From assembly GCA_963741625.1 (NCBI GenBank), contig CAVUIT010000012.1, forward strand, positions 1 to 64,000: a stretch of 64,000 nucleotides of DNA. Direction: 5' to 3'. Shown here piece by piece: positions 21,508 through 30,416 of this stretch; within the stretch, counting starts at the first letter, position 1, and the number at the start of each line of letters is the position of its first letter. Under the pieces are notes generated by a model. It did no database searches, was not told the origin of the DNA, and saw only the letters and a list, made by a program, of their open reading frames with translations. Source of the stretch: CAWBBA01 sp963741625 (GTDB taxonomy: Bacteria; Desulfobacterota; Desulfomonilia; Desulfomonilales; Desulfomonilaceae). The position numbers and the translations under genes are program-made.

Positions 21508-21849
21508 CGGCTAATTTGAGACGCTTCGAACGTAGCGGGATGGGAAATACCACATTACTACTGTAAAAAGACCCCCTAGCCCCTATTCTCTTTGGGCAAG
21601 CCAAGCACCTCAAAAAGCAGGGTCTAGGATGACAGAGAAAATCAGCGGACTTTTTTGAAATAGGACTATCATCGCATTACTACTGGATTTTGATGCACTC
21701 GGAAGTCTACTCCGATAGCCGTGACCCCTGAGAGTACGCACACAAGGACACGGGACAAAATGCACTAGAAAATCACCGTAACCTACCATATCTCCATTGG
21801 AATGTACTGTTGGGGCGCCCCAACAGTAGACGGAGGCGGTTGACATTGG

Positions 21850-23314
21850 CTACTCTTTCAACTCTTCAAGAGCTTCAACCAGTGCCGCATAGAGGGCCAG
21901 CCATTGCTCTATCTCCCCCTTTTTCTCACGAGCTTTCTTCAACAACTCTTCTCTTCTTTCCGAATCTATTGCCCTCAGTTCTGATTGGAGAGCTACTTTG
22001 TCCTGTACCGCTTCCAGATTGCTCTTCGCTGATAACCTTTCAGGATTGTCCACATCCTTTTGGATGAGTCTGGAGAGAGGCAAATCAGGCTGGGGCCGAT
22101 CGGCTCTCATTTTCTGTATTCGAGCCTTGAGGTCACGATAGGGGAGGGATTTTTGGATTACGAGTTTAACAAGCTTGATCTTCTCCTTGTCGTTGGCGAG
22201 CTTAACGAGTTCAGCCTTATGTGAATAAGACAATGCACTGGAATCCACACTCTTGGACAAGAAGAACTTTTCCTGAGCGGCCACTCGGACCATGACGCTG
22301 AGAGCTTCAACGGTGATGGCCAATCCCTCATTATCACACAAGGCCCTGTAGCTGGCTGGTTTTCGGGGGTTTCGAGACCCTGCCGCCTTAATGTCGTCAT
22401 CGAAAAAATGCTTCAACACATAGGCGCCTATTTCCACAGAAGCTTTGTAAAGATGTTCATTGGCTTTTTGGTTGATAAACTGCACGGCCTTCTTGATAAG
22501 GGCTTTGTCCACACCTTCTTCGGGAGTGCGAGCTAGTACCTTCGCCTGTGGCGTCTTTGCTATGTACCATCCTTGTACCATCCTGTGTATGGAATCCTTC
22601 AAGATACGCTATGGCTTCAGCCATCCTGAAAGCTGTTTTTCTGATGCTTTCCGCCGAATCACGGCAACCAGTGCATCTAAACTCGATTTGCACGGCCTCT
22701 ACAGAGGCTCCAAACTGTCTCCGGAGCTCCCGTGGCAGTTTGGATTCTCCAGAGTAGGCACCCACATTGTCCGTGGTGTCGAACCCAGCGGCCCGAAGAT
22801 TCTCAAGCAGGTCATCGAAAAAATCAGCAGAGCCGGAAGCAGCCTGAGAATCGTATTCTCCTGTGAATCCCTTGCCCACACAAACTTCTCCGGCACGGTG
22901 ATCCCGAGCCTTGTCGTCGCCCATTCCATGAATAAAAAAAACGAGAGCCGGTTTGCCGTATTTCTCCGGAATTGCTTTCAGAAATTGAGTCAGGGGGCTC
23001 CAATATTCTGCAACACTCTCAGCGTCTTTGATAAGGTTGAGGTCTGGCTTGGAGCTGCTGGACTTGTCCTTCCTGTTGTACAGGCGGTTATTTATGATGG
23101 CGTAAGCACCCAGAAGTTCGGCGACGTGGTATCCCAGAATCTCAGCATTGTCATCGTCCTTCGGATAACCGTGAGGAACCACCACGAGGACGTTGCATAT
23201 GCCCTTATCCTGTATGCTTATCGTTTTAGGGATCATCCAGTCCCTCTTCAACGGCGGTAGCTCGGGGCACGTGTTCAATTTGGTCTCAGGTGGTTGCTGA
23301 TGCGTCTTTTGCAT
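21850..23314 (-). pseudogene. N-formylglutamate amidohydrolase-like protein, one frameshift
   Basis: Read from ATG 23314 (GGGGGAACAGG upstream), overlapping the end of the Gp37/Gp68 gene by 29 bp. The first frame contains 'VLVVVPHGYPKDDDNAEILG', 'FFIHGMGDD' and 'VEAVQIEFRC', which recall N-formylglutamate amidohydrolase-like folds. The frame breaks at about 22575. The next frame resumes 'WYIAKTPQAKVLA' and runs to a Lys/Glu-rich coiled coil ending at 21850. Joined length is about 487 residues. The break lies in a direct repeat (ggatggtaca/aggatggtac), where a one-base change restores the frame. Two overlapping proteins are possible but less likely. Coupling to the Gp37/Gp68 gene suggests joint function. 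Confidence 0.55.
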
Positions 23315-24086
23315 CCTGTTCCCCCTCTTTACCGGCACGGTATATCTGCCCTATTTTTGCCCAGACCGCAGGGTGGGGAACAAACGGGAATTCCTTCCAC
23401 TCTCGTCCGTCTAATAGGTTACCTCCCTTCGCACGGTCCTTGCCGCCCACCTGTTTGAAGAAAAAGGGAATCCAAGCTTTGCGACACTGCTCACGAATAT
23501 CTCTGGCCCAGTCCAAAGTCATTGGCCGTGCATTCTTGCCTGATTCTCCGCCTACTATCGCCCAGTGAATGCCTTCAAAATCTATGTTCCCTATGGGTGC
23601 CAAAAGGGGTTCAAAGCTCACGAATCGGACTTTGGCAGGAACCTTTTTCAGGTGGTCCAATCGGTTGAGATAACTGGCTTTCTCAATTGTCGCTCCAGCC
23701 CAAATGTGGTCAGGCCACGGAAGCTTGCTGCTTAATTTGGCCATCCTCTGAGGACGCTTCGTCAGGACCTGAAAAATGTGGTGTGGACATCTCTCCATAC
23801 GGTCAAAAACCATCTGGATGTAATCAAAAGGTGAATCCTCGTGAAAAACGTCGCTCATGCTGCACAGAAATATAAGTTGTGGGGTGCGAAGCGAGAGAGG
23901 CTTGTCCACCACGTGTGGGAGAATCGTGAACTTGAACTCATTCCGATACGTCTCAAAATTAGGATTCTTCTCCATCCGATGGGCGGCCTTTTCGGCATAA
24001 CAGTTCACGCACCCATCACTTACCTTCGTACATCCCTTCATCGGGTTCCACGTGTAATCCGTCCAGGAAATCTTGCTCTTGGACAT
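23286..24086 (-). CDS. phage Gp37/Gp68 family protein (DUF5131)
   Basis: A 266-residue protein from ATG 24086. The N-terminus 'ISWTDYTWNPMKGC' followed by a Cys-x6-Cys-x2-Cys cluster ('GCTKVSDGCVNCYAE') is diagnostic of the Gp37/Gp68 (DUF5131) family, which resembles radical-SAM-type proteins. Further family marks are 'LCSMSDVFHE', 'FQVLTKRPQRM', 'WAGATIE', 'FVSFEPLL', 'WAIVGGESG' and 'FFFKQVGG'. Members are common in phages and mobile islands; the reaction is unknown to me. Length is normal. The downstream gene overlaps by 29 bp, implying translational coupling. Confidence 0.85.
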   Translation of the reverse strand: MSKSKISWTDYTWNPMKGCTKVSDGCVNCYAEKAAHRMEKNPNFETYRNEFKFTILPHVVDKPLSLRTPQLIFLCSMSDVFHEDSPFDYIQMVFDRMERCPHHIFQVLTKRPQRMAKLSSKLPWPDHIWAGATIEKASYLNRLDHLKKVPAKVRFVSFEPLLAPIGNIDFEGIHWAIVGGESGKNARPMTLDWARDIREQCRKAWIPFFFKQVGGKDRAKGGNLLDGREWKEFPFVPHPAVWAKIGQIYRAGKEGEQDAKDASATT

Positions 24087-24275
24087 TTCTCTTCCGCCTT
24101 CTCCCCGCCAGACTCAGTGCGAACGGTGACGTGTCAGCTTGAGGGATCGACCGTACCACACCCAAGATTTTTAGAAAAGAAAATTGAAAGGACAAATGGA
24201 AACGTGTTGAGGCTTTGTGTAATCAATTATGAGCGATTTTCTGGAATGGGGTAGAAAGGGGGGGGCGCATATAGG

Positions 24276-24518
24276 TCATTTTTGGACATTTGGATCTCTG
24301 GCAAGTCCCTGCAGGTCGTCTGCCGGTCGATCTGATAAACGAAATTCATAAATTTCGAGGGTCCAATACCTATCACCTGGAAAGGGCCTTGAGGCTGTAT
24401 GTAAAGGTAATGAGGGCCGGTTCATGAAATTATATTCGGAACGTGGATCGTCCACACTGCACCAGGAGATCTTTTCCCTTTCCCATGCGAACAACATGCT
24501 ATACCCATGACTTAACAA
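24276..24518 (-). CDS. possible small protein with SWCSVDDP motif (copy 1)
   Basis: An 80-codon ORF whose start region reads 'WEREKISWCSVDDPRSEY'. A second locus (54569-54802) encodes 'RDREMVSWCSVDDPCRHY'. Between them the DNA differs by synonymous (TCC/TCT) and conservative (Ile/Val) changes, suggesting that protein sequence was once selected. After about 20 residues the two diverge. No ribosome site is convincing. It could instead be a conserved regulatory block upstream of the module gene at 24628. Confidence 0.3.
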   Translation of the reverse strand: MLSHGYSMLFAWEREKISWCSVDDPRSEYNFMNRPSLPLHTASRPFPGDRYWTLEIYEFRLSDRPADDLQGLARDPNVQK

Positions 24519-24532
24519 GTGCTACATAATTA
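24444..24532. repeat. dispersed repeat shared with 54752-54844
   Basis: Positions 24444-24532 and 54752-54844 share tggatcgtccacactgcacc and, 60 bp on, 'cttaacaagtg.tacataatt.gggg', with a less conserved centre. Copy 1 lies about 100 bp upstream of the module gene at 24628. It could be a duplicated promoter region, a small-gene 5' end, or both. Confidence 0.5.
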
Positions 24533-24627
24533 GGGGGCTGCTTAGTTGCAACAGTCTCGACGGCTTTGCGTTGCACTGATATAATTAATGCTCCTCGGTG
24601 GAGTCCGGGATGCGGAGGACAGTCGTA

Positions 24628-24867
24628 ATGGGTGACGAGAGCTTTAAGGCCAAGGAATTTTTGACCGACCTTCGATCTGGTGTTAGCTTTTCGGAATTGA
24701 TGCGCAAATACGACCTTACCGACGATGGACTTGACAGGATATTGCTTAAACTCAACAGACGTGACCTGAAAGCCTTACGGAGACTCTGGGAAAAAGACAA
24801 GCTTTCGGAAAGTCAGTTTATGAGAGCATTTGCTGAAATTGAAGAAGATCTGAAGCGGAAGGATTAA
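24628..24867 (+). CDS. single LMxKYxLS-module small protein (copy 1)
   Basis: A 79-residue protein; ATG 24628 lies 10 bp after GGAGG, better than the in-frame ATG at 24610. Residues 6-45 are one HTH-like module ('FLTDLRSGVSFSELMRKYDLT'). The rest, 'ALRRLWEKDKLSESQFMRAF', is an acidic helical hairpin that resembles SHOCT-type C-terminal domains. The paralogue at 53524 has the same length and layout. Probably a small cytoplasmic regulator or adaptor; partner unknown. Confidence 0.7.
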   Translation: MGDESFKAKEFLTDLRSGVSFSELMRKYDLTDDGLDRILLKLNRRDLKALRRLWEKDKLSESQFMRAFAEIEEDLKRKD

Positions 24868-25112
24868 GAAGAGGATCTTTTTTCGGGGCGAGTTGCGTCG
24901 AATGTGTTTCATCCTGAAACGATTGCACCTGTGGGCCCTTCTTCTGAAACCCGTATTTCAGCATGCGGTTATGATGTTCGAGAAACCGGTGACCTTTCAC
25001 CGATTTTTTGAGATAGATTCCTGCACGACCACACCGCCGGGGACCTAGTCACCTTTTGGGCTTCGGTGTTGTATACGCAACTCAAGGCAGTTTGACACTG
25101 AGTTTTGGCCGT

Positions 25113-26138
25113 TTAATCATCACGCACAAAAAGCTGTCTCAGCCAAACCGACAAGTACTTCCCGGTTGCTTCTACGCCGAGTTTTTTTCTTATGTTTTTC
25201 CTGTGGGAGTTCACCTTATCGACAGAAATGCCCATAACCGACGCTATCTGCTTTGAAGGAAGCCCAGACCTCATAAGATCAGCTACCTGCATCTCACGAG
25301 GAGTGAAATGCGAGAAGACTTTTGCCAGATCGTGGGTATAATCCCCAAAAACATTTTTCAGGCTGAGCTCTAAAGTTTCCGCCAGTGATCTCACGTATTC
25401 AGGGAAGTCTTCCGATTTAAATTGGTCCATCAACGGCTTGACAAAGATCTCCACGTTTTGAGAGATCCTTTGCTGTTCCTCTTTGATCCTTCCTTGCTCC
25501 CCTTCGATCATCATTCTCAAGGCGTCATTCACTTTCGAAAGTGCGATAGTTCTCACCTGGACTCGCTTCTCCAGGTCATCACGATGTCTCCGAAGTAATT
25601 GCTCTTGTTTCTGTTTCAGGATCAGCGCTCTCTTTTCAGCGGTAAGATCTTCAATCACTATGAGAGTGAAGCGGTCACCCCCGATTCGAATGGATCGAAA
25701 AGTCATCCGGCACCAAAGCTTCTCTTTCCGATGACCCACAACTGTTTCGGCAACTTGTGGTTTTCTGGTTGTGAACACTGCTTCCAAGACAGACTGCATC
25801 ACTTCCGCCACAGTGGGATCAGGAAAAAAATTGTGAAATGGAGCTCCCTGTATTTCTGGGACTGTTCGAGGGACTCTCCCAAAGGCTTCATTCGCAATGA
25901 CCGCTCTGTAGGATTTGTCGACCAATAACACCGGAATAGGCAGGGCTTGCATCAGCTTGCCGAATGTGGTTGCCCAGATTTCACTGCTGACATCGAAGCT
26001 GCCTGAGGTGGTCACATCCTTGGTCAACAGGCTACCAAGGTCAATCGTTTGTGTGGAAAGCTGATCAGCCTCAAGAAATTGAGGATGCTGGGAAGGCTCC
26101 GTCGATCCCGGAGGTTTTGCTTCTTTTTTGTCACTCAT
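25113..26138 (-). CDS. PAS-LuxR transcriptional regulator
   Basis: A 341-residue protein from ATG 26138; 12 bp upstream is another in-frame ATG. The homologous stump at 593 begins MTDK, which supports 'MSDKKEAK' as the start. After a low-complexity N-terminus comes a PAS domain ('LMQALPIPVLLVDKSYRAVIA' class, about residues 60-170), a coiled coil ending in a histidine-kinase-like 'LEKRVQVRT' linker, and a C-terminal LuxR/GerE helix-turn-helix ('FTPREMQVADLMRSGLPSKQ', 'KVNSHRKNIRKKLG'). There is no receiver domain or membrane segment. It should bind DNA in response to a cytoplasmic signal; targets unknown. It is transcribed away from the module/PilZ-like gene at 26631. Confidence 0.85.
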   Translation of the reverse strand: MSDKKEAKPPGSTEPSQHPQFLEADQLSTQTIDLGSLLTKDVTTSGSFDVSSEIWATTFGKLMQALPIPVLLVDKSYRAVIANEAFGRVPRTVPEIQGAPFHNFFPDPTVAEVMQSVLEAVFTTRKPQVAETVVGHRKEKLWCRMTFRSIRIGGDRFTLIVIEDLTAEKRALILKQKQEQLLRRHRDDLEKRVQVRTIALSKVNDALRMMIEGEQGRIKEEQQRISQNVEIFVKPLMDQFKSEDFPEYVRSLAETLELSLKNVFGDYTHDLAKVFSHFTPREMQVADLMRSGLPSKQIASVMGISVDKVNSHRKNIRKKLGVEATGKYLSVWLRQLFVRDD

Positions 26139-26595
26139 TGCGTTATCCATAAATCACCAGTAATATAGCATACTCTTATATATATTTTCAAGTTAATTAT
26201 TTTCCAGATTCATCTCAGCGCTCTTCGAGGCATTAGGTATTAAATCTACCGAAGTTGCTTCATGATTCCTAGTAGTTACATATAACTACAAACATCGAAA
26301 ATTTGATGCAATATATCGAAGCTTCACCCAGGGGGGCATTAGTTTTACGTAGAAGCTACTCAAGACCCGTCCGGGAAAGTAATTTACGCTCGTCACTCAA
26401 GACGGGAAATAGTGGTAAAAAATGCGGAGGGTGCCGGTCGAAAATTGCGGCACCGGCTCATTGATTCTTTCTTTGGATGTCTAGGAATACACCTGTTGAA
26501 TTTCTTTTCTACGGCGTCAAAAGACCAGCCACAAGTTGGCGTTGAAAAAGTTGCAAGGGCTGGGCTTTGTATTCGCCTAATCTCAGACCTGTTTA

Positions 26596-26604
26596 TGCTA
26601 TACT
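26596..26604 (+). promoter_or_regulatory. extended -10 promoter upstream of 26631
   Basis: TGcTATACT (26596-26604) is a good extended -10 element, 27 bp before the ATG at 26631 and just before its GGAGGAGG ribosome site. No well-spaced -35 is visible, as expected for an extended -10 promoter. The A/T-rich 480 bp between the divergent genes holds nothing else recognisable. Confidence 0.45.
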
Positions 26605-26630
26605 GTTCTCGGCACCCGGTGGAGGAGGTA

Positions 26631-27350
26631 ATGTCCGAACGTGAGATATCCTTATGGGAAGTCCTCAAATTCATGAAATTGGGGGCTGACCATGCCGCAC
26701 TGAAGGAAAAATACAACCTTTCAGAAGAAGGGCTTCAAGACCTCTACAAACAGCTAGCACAGGCCGGTTTCCTGGAGCGGACTGGTCAGGATTTCATTGT
26801 ATCCGCAAAGCGGAAGATTGATACCAGGGAACTTGTCGCCGGTATCCGCTCAGGTGTAACTGATGTAGAATTGATGGAAAAATACAAGCTTTCTTCCCGA
26901 GGACTTGAGAGAGTTTTCACCAAGCTGGTGGACTCTGGGGCATTAATGGCGGACGACCTGTCCGGTCTAAGTATTTCGCATGTTGACTCTGTTACGCTCC
27001 AGAATGTGCGTGGATCTATGAGAGCCCTTCCGATCTTGTCGATGGGTGTCTATGAAAGAATTAATCCACAGATAATGGGGCGAATCAGAGACTTATCCGA
27101 AGTCGGATTGGGTGTGAGCGGCCTTGAGGCACACGTTGGCGAATTCAAAAGCCTCGTAGTAGTCCCGGATGAGTTTCTAGAAGTTGAACCATTTTCCTTC
27201 GAGGCAAAATGCCGGTGGTCTAGCATGAGAGACCAAGGCAAAATTTGCAATGCGGGATTTGAGATTACTGACATTTCATCGGGCAATTATATGCAGCTAC
27301 TAGAGATACTCCAATTAATGACGTTCTCGTTTTCAGACAAGGATGCTTAG
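26631..27350 (+). CDS. double LMxKYxLS-module protein with PilZ-like domain
   Basis: A 239-residue protein. ATG 26631 follows GGTGGAGGAGGTA; the longer upstream extension is not needed. Residues about 8-47 and 60-100 are two HTH-like modules ('ALKEKYNLS', 'LMEKYKLS'). Residues about 120-230 form a PilZ-like domain with 'RIRDLSEVGLGVSG', matching the DxSxxG signature, then 'LVVVPDEF' and 'FEAKCRW'. The RxxxR half of the c-di-GMP motif is not evident, so nucleotide binding is uncertain. No membrane segment. A truncated relative lies directly downstream. Confidence 0.8.
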   Translation: MSEREISLWEVLKFMKLGADHAALKEKYNLSEEGLQDLYKQLAQAGFLERTGQDFIVSAKRKIDTRELVAGIRSGVTDVELMEKYKLSSRGLERVFTKLVDSGALMADDLSGLSISHVDSVTLQNVRGSMRALPILSMGVYERINPQIMGRIRDLSEVGLGVSGLEAHVGEFKSLVVVPDEFLEVEPFSFEAKCRWSSMRDQGKICNAGFEITDISSGNYMQLLEILQLMTFSFSDKDA

Positions 27351-27434
27351 CAGAGATTGCATATGGAAGTCTGCAACAGCCAGTCCTACCAATTTTCCTG
27401 GAGATTCCGGAATCTCCTTCGAGGCAACGGGTAA

Positions 27435-27892
27435 AGGATAGGGAACAAGCGACAAATCAACGAGAGGAATATTCTTAACGATCTCCGATCAGGGATGGCG
27501 GCCTGGGAACTACAAGTTAAATACAAACTCTCGGCACATTCCCTTCAGGCCATTTTAAAAGAGCTTGTGGAGCGTAACGCCATCAGCCACTCAGAGCTTC
27601 ACGAAATATCTCCATTTTACAGGGCCAGAATTGATCGCATCAAAGGGCGAGAGCATCCAAGGGCCGACTTGGGCGTTTATGTGCCGATATATGACATCGG
27701 ATCTGGTGCCATTGGGGTATTGAGGGACATATCGGAAACGGGACTGCGTGTGGCAGGGATTACATCGAATGTGGGGAAAGCCACGACATTTCAGATTGCC
27801 TTAGACATGTTCATGCAGGCCGAGCCCCTACTGATTATCGTCGAGTGCAAATGGGTTGAAATAAAGGGCAGACACAAGAAATACCCCGTAAC
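27435..27892 (+). pseudogene. module/PilZ-like gene truncated by IS insertion
   Basis: The frame is open from 27435 and shows one HTH-like module ('NILNDLRSGMAAWELQVKYK') followed by a PilZ-like domain ('VPIYDIGS', 'VLRDISETGLRVAG', 'IIVECKW'). The module begins upstream of the first ATG (27495) and an in-frame TAA lies at 27432-27434, so the original start is lost. The 3' end is replaced: from 27893 the codons belong to the IS left end, giving 26 foreign residues and a stop at 27969-27971. The missing end is not found beyond the IS. Confidence 0.7.
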
Positions 27893-28034
27893 TGTTCAAC
27901 GTCAGCGAAAATGGGAATCGAAATGGGATTTTGTTAGTGGAGAGTTTGGGACGTTGAGATTCGACCATTAATGATCTTGACGTGCCTGTCGGCTCCGGAT
28001 AGTTGGCTTGGGCCAGGAAGAGAAAGGAGCTGAC

Positions 28035-28361
28035 ATGGCCAGGGATGTGGTTGCAGAGATCCGGAGAGCTACCCGGAGGAAATTCAGGGCTGATGACAAG
28101 ATTCGTATTGTGCTTGAGGGTCTGCGAGGGGAGATTTCCGTCTCTCACTTGTGCAGGCGGGAGGGGATCTCGCCGTCTCTTTACTACCAGTGGTCCAAGG
28201 CTTTTCTGGAAGCCGGGAAAAACGGACTAACAGTCGATACTAAGCGAGATGCAACCAGGGTGGAGGTCGAGCGTCTCAAGGATGAGAACGAGACGCTTAA
28301 GAAGGCGCTCGCTGAGACCATGCTTGATGTCCAACGGCTCAAAAAAAGTCTCGGCATGTGA
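28035..28361 (+). CDS. IS3-family OrfA (HTH), copy 1
   Basis: A 108-residue protein from ATG 28035 behind AAAGGAGCTGAC. It is a transposase_8-type helix-turn-helix ('IRIVLEGLRGEISVSHLCRR', 'SPSLYYQWSKAFLEAG') followed by a Leu-zipper-like coiled coil to residue 105. A run of seven A at 28341-28347 near the end would allow -1 slippage into orfB, as in other IS3 elements, producing an OrfAB transposase. orfB also has its own GTG overlapping this stop (GTGA). Confidence 0.9.
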   Translation: MARDVVAEIRRATRRKFRADDKIRIVLEGLRGEISVSHLCRREGISPSLYYQWSKAFLEAGKNGLTVDTKRDATRVEVERLKDENETLKKALAETMLDVQRLKKSLGM

Positions 28362-29299
28362 GAGTGCGGTACCTCCGGATGACACCCGAAGAGAAGCTGG
28401 ATATTCTCCGTGCTGTGGAGTCCTCACAAGTGACTCTAAAGGAGGCATTGATCCGTCTAGGCGTGCCGTTTTCCACGTACTATCGATGGAAGGCGAACCT
28501 TGAACGACATGGGATTGAGGGCCTCCGTGATCGTTCTCCGTTCAAGGGCAAGACGTGGAACGAGGTCCTCCCTCACGAGCAAGAGAGGATTTTAGAGGTC
28601 GCCGATCACCATCCCGAATGGTTCTCGCGGGAGATCAGCCTCCATATCTCAGACAACGACGATTTCACCGTATCAGAGTCTAGCGTCTATCGTATCCTGA
28701 AACGAAACGGTCTCATCAAGGCCTCTGGGAAAAAGACCTTTCCTGCAGGACCTGAGTATAGGGTGAAGACGAAGGGGATCAACGAAATGTGGCAGACTGA
28801 TGCAAGTTACCTGCTCGTGAAGAACTGGGGATGGTATTACATGATATCCGTGCTTGATGATTTCAGCCGCAAGATCCTGGCCTGGCTCTTACAGCCTAGC
28901 ATGGACACGGATGCGTTCAGTGAAGTCATTGAGTTGGCCTGTGAAGTAACCGGCATGGACCGTCTACCACAGGAACATCGAGCAAAACTCCTTTCGGATA
29001 GAGGTTCAGCACTCATCTCCAAGCCCTTTGGCGAATACCTCCAAGCCAAGGGGTTGGCCCATATATTCGCTTCTCCTTATCACCCTCAGACCAACGGGAA
29101 GATCGAACGGTATCATCGATCCTGCAAGGAGAAAATAAACCGGATCGTATGGGAGTATCCCGACGATCTTGTGCAAGAGATCACGAGTTTTGTCACCTAC
29201 TACAACACGGGGCGCTATCACGAAGCCCTTGGCAACGTGACCCCTGATGACGTATACTTTGGCCGACGAAGCTATATTGGAGCGTCGCAAGAGCCTTAA
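28358..29299 (+). CDS. IS3-family OrfB (DDE transposase), copy 1, altered C-terminus
   Basis: 313 residues from GTG 28358, in the -1 frame relative to orfA. An HTH_21-like N-terminus ('ILKRNGLIK') is followed by an RNase-H-like DDE core: Asp in 'WQTDASYL', Asp in 'LLSDRGSA', and Glu in 'PQTNGKIERYHR'. Compared with copy 2, two bases are missing at about 29268, so the C-terminus switches after 'DDVYFGRR' to 'SYIGASQEP' instead of about 38 further residues. The catalytic core is intact, so activity may remain. Confidence 0.85.
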   Translation: MRVRYLRMTPEEKLDILRAVESSQVTLKEALIRLGVPFSTYYRWKANLERHGIEGLRDRSPFKGKTWNEVLPHEQERILEVADHHPEWFSREISLHISDNDDFTVSESSVYRILKRNGLIKASGKKTFPAGPEYRVKTKGINEMWQTDASYLLVKNWGWYYMISVLDDFSRKILAWLLQPSMDTDAFSEVIELACEVTGMDRLPQEHRAKLLSDRGSALISKPFGEYLQAKGLAHIFASPYHPQTNGKIERYHRSCKEKINRIVWEYPDDLVQEITSFVTYYNTGRYHEALGNVTPDDVYFGRRSYIGASQEP

Positions 29300-29512
29300 A
29301 CACGTAACTCTCATGCGGCGTAGGGACTTAAACCGAAACACCCCAAGACCATCATCTGGGGCTGAAACTCTCCGCTAATTCTGCCACCCAAAATTCCCAC
29401 TTCTGCTGACGACATACACGGACGCACGAACACCGTTGGGCCTCGATGAACATCGCCGCCCACTACGCAATGAGGGGCTTGAACTTGTTTGCTCGGGTTA
29501 CTGATAATTGTA

Positions 29513-29812
29513 TCAGTAGCGTCGCCAGCGTCGCGCGCCCCCAAATCCTATGCCACTTCCCACGCCCCCAAGTCCCATGCCGGCCCATCCGCCGCCGCCG
29601 TAGCCGCCGTAGCCGCCATAGCCGCCGCCGCAGCCGCCATAACCCGCATAGCCGCTACCTCCGTAGCAGCCGCCGCCTCCACTTCCTAAAAGAGATCCGC
29701 ATTCAAACGGTAGCCAAATTGGGCTAAGAAACGCCTGGGATGTTGAAGGCACTAGAGCGGCCACCAGGAGAATGGACACCATCAGGGCGGCAATCAATAA
29801 CCTTTTACACAT
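29513..29812 (-). CDS. small exported glycine/tyrosine-rich protein
   Basis: A 99-residue protein from ATG 29812 (GGAGG upstream). A Lys-Arg start and long hydrophobic stretch ending 'PSTSQA' form a good signal peptide. The mature part is Gly/Tyr-rich ('GGGYGGYGGYGGGGW') with two isolated Cys and an Arg-rich C-terminus ('ARRWRRY'). Such low-complexity exported proteins are usually structural or surface-associated; no function can be given. It lies just beyond the IS right end. The GC repeats make the opposite strand look coding, but that ORF is a shadow. Confidence 0.65.
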   Translation of the reverse strand: MCKRLLIAALMVSILLVAALVPSTSQAFLSPIWLPFECGSLLGSGGGGCYGGSGYAGYGGCGGGYGGYGGYGGGGWAGMGLGGVGSGIGFGGARRWRRY

Positions 29813-29968
29813 GTTTACCTCCATCAAATCTGAGTAAATTATGTAGCGGAATGTTTTTATATCTCACTGACGGTTCTCTAGTCAAGCAAAATGGTCTCGA
29901 TGGCCCTCACCCACACGCATCGTGGCGGCGTCGGTCTAAGAAAAGACCGGCGTGACTGAGATAGGCCA

Positions 29969-30040
29969 GCCTGCATCTTCCCTTCTTCTCTATATTTGAG
30001 GGTCTAGTGGGTAAATCCTTGAGGGATTGACTTGATCAAA
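29969..30040 (+). promoter_or_regulatory. leader of recombination module B
   Basis: gcctgcatcttcccttcttc followed by tctatatttgagggtctagtggg matches the module A leader at 19182 with few differences, and both continue 'ttgaggga' and 'gatcaaaag'. It stands 37 bp before the first tiny ORF. Conservation beyond the coding parts suggests common regulation of the two modules. Confidence 0.55.
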
Positions 30041-30076
30041 AGACACACACCCATATTCAGGAAAGGAGGTCCGACA

Positions 30077-30175
30077 ATGAAGCGAGCAGTGGTCAACATC
30101 TCATTCGTCGTGCTGGTGGCTGCGGCTGAGATATTTATAGTAACACTGAAGAAATCAAAAAAGGCGTGCAAGTGA
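30077..30175 (+). CDS. 32-residue hydrophobic peptide, module B
   Basis: ATG 30077 follows GAAAGGAGGTCCGACA. The peptide MKRAVVNISFVVLVAAAEIF continues into a basic tail (KKSKKACK): one membrane helix with positive ends. It occupies the same place as the 30-residue hydrophobic ORF of module A, though the sequences differ. The strong ribosome site argues for translation. Role unknown. Confidence 0.5.
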   Translation: MKRAVVNISFVVLVAAAEIFIVTLKKSKKACK

Positions 30176-30243
30176 ACCACCCAGCGGCCCCGCAAGGGGT
30201 CGTGGGCTGATCACTACCGCCGCAATGAAGAGGAGCAACAGAA

Positions 30244-30345
30244 ATGGCAATTTTTGTGGACTGCATCGTGGTTACTCTGGAGGCGATGCTGTGGCTCTAC
30301 GTTATCCTGGAGCTGCTCATTCGGTGCATGCTTGGCGTGGGGTGA
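30244..30345 (+). CDS. 33-residue hydrophobic peptide, module B
   Basis: ATG 30244 (GAGGAGCAACAGAA upstream) opens a 33-codon ORF rich in Leu, Val, Ile and Trp ('VVTLEAMLWLYVILELLI') with two Cys. It would be a single membrane helix. It lies between the first tiny ORF and the annealing-protein gene. Translation is plausible from the ribosome site; no family is known to me. Confidence 0.4.
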   Translation: MAIFVDCIVVTLEAMLWLYVILELLIRCMLGVG

Positions 30346-30416
30346 TACGCGTCCTCAAGCCGCGGGCGCTCTAAATCTTAGGATTAAACAGAAAACCAAG
30401 AAAGGAGGCTCACACA

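Larger units (their letters stand above)
27893..29418 (+). mobile_element. IS3-family insertion sequence, copy 1
   Basis: A 1526-bp element also present inverted at 51796-53322; comparing the copies sets the ends. The left terminus reads TGTTCAACGTCAGC and the right terminus, inverted, TGTATGTCGTCAGC, so the ends start 5'-TGT and form imperfect inverted repeats that continue as 'aagtgggaat' and 'ggagagttt'. It carries orfA and orfB in IS3 arrangement. No target duplication is visible (flanks GTAAC and CGGAC). This copy lacks 2 bp near the end of orfB (about 29268) relative to copy 2. It truncates a PilZ-like gene. Confidence 0.9.

Noticed and set aside
22460..23260. A 266-codon plus-strand ORF
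   Set aside because: Shadow of the amidohydrolase-like gene on the minus strand.
28341..28361. Reading the orfA/orfB break in the IS as another sequence error
   Set aside because: An A7 run with a -1 overlap is normal for IS3-family elements, and both copies have it.
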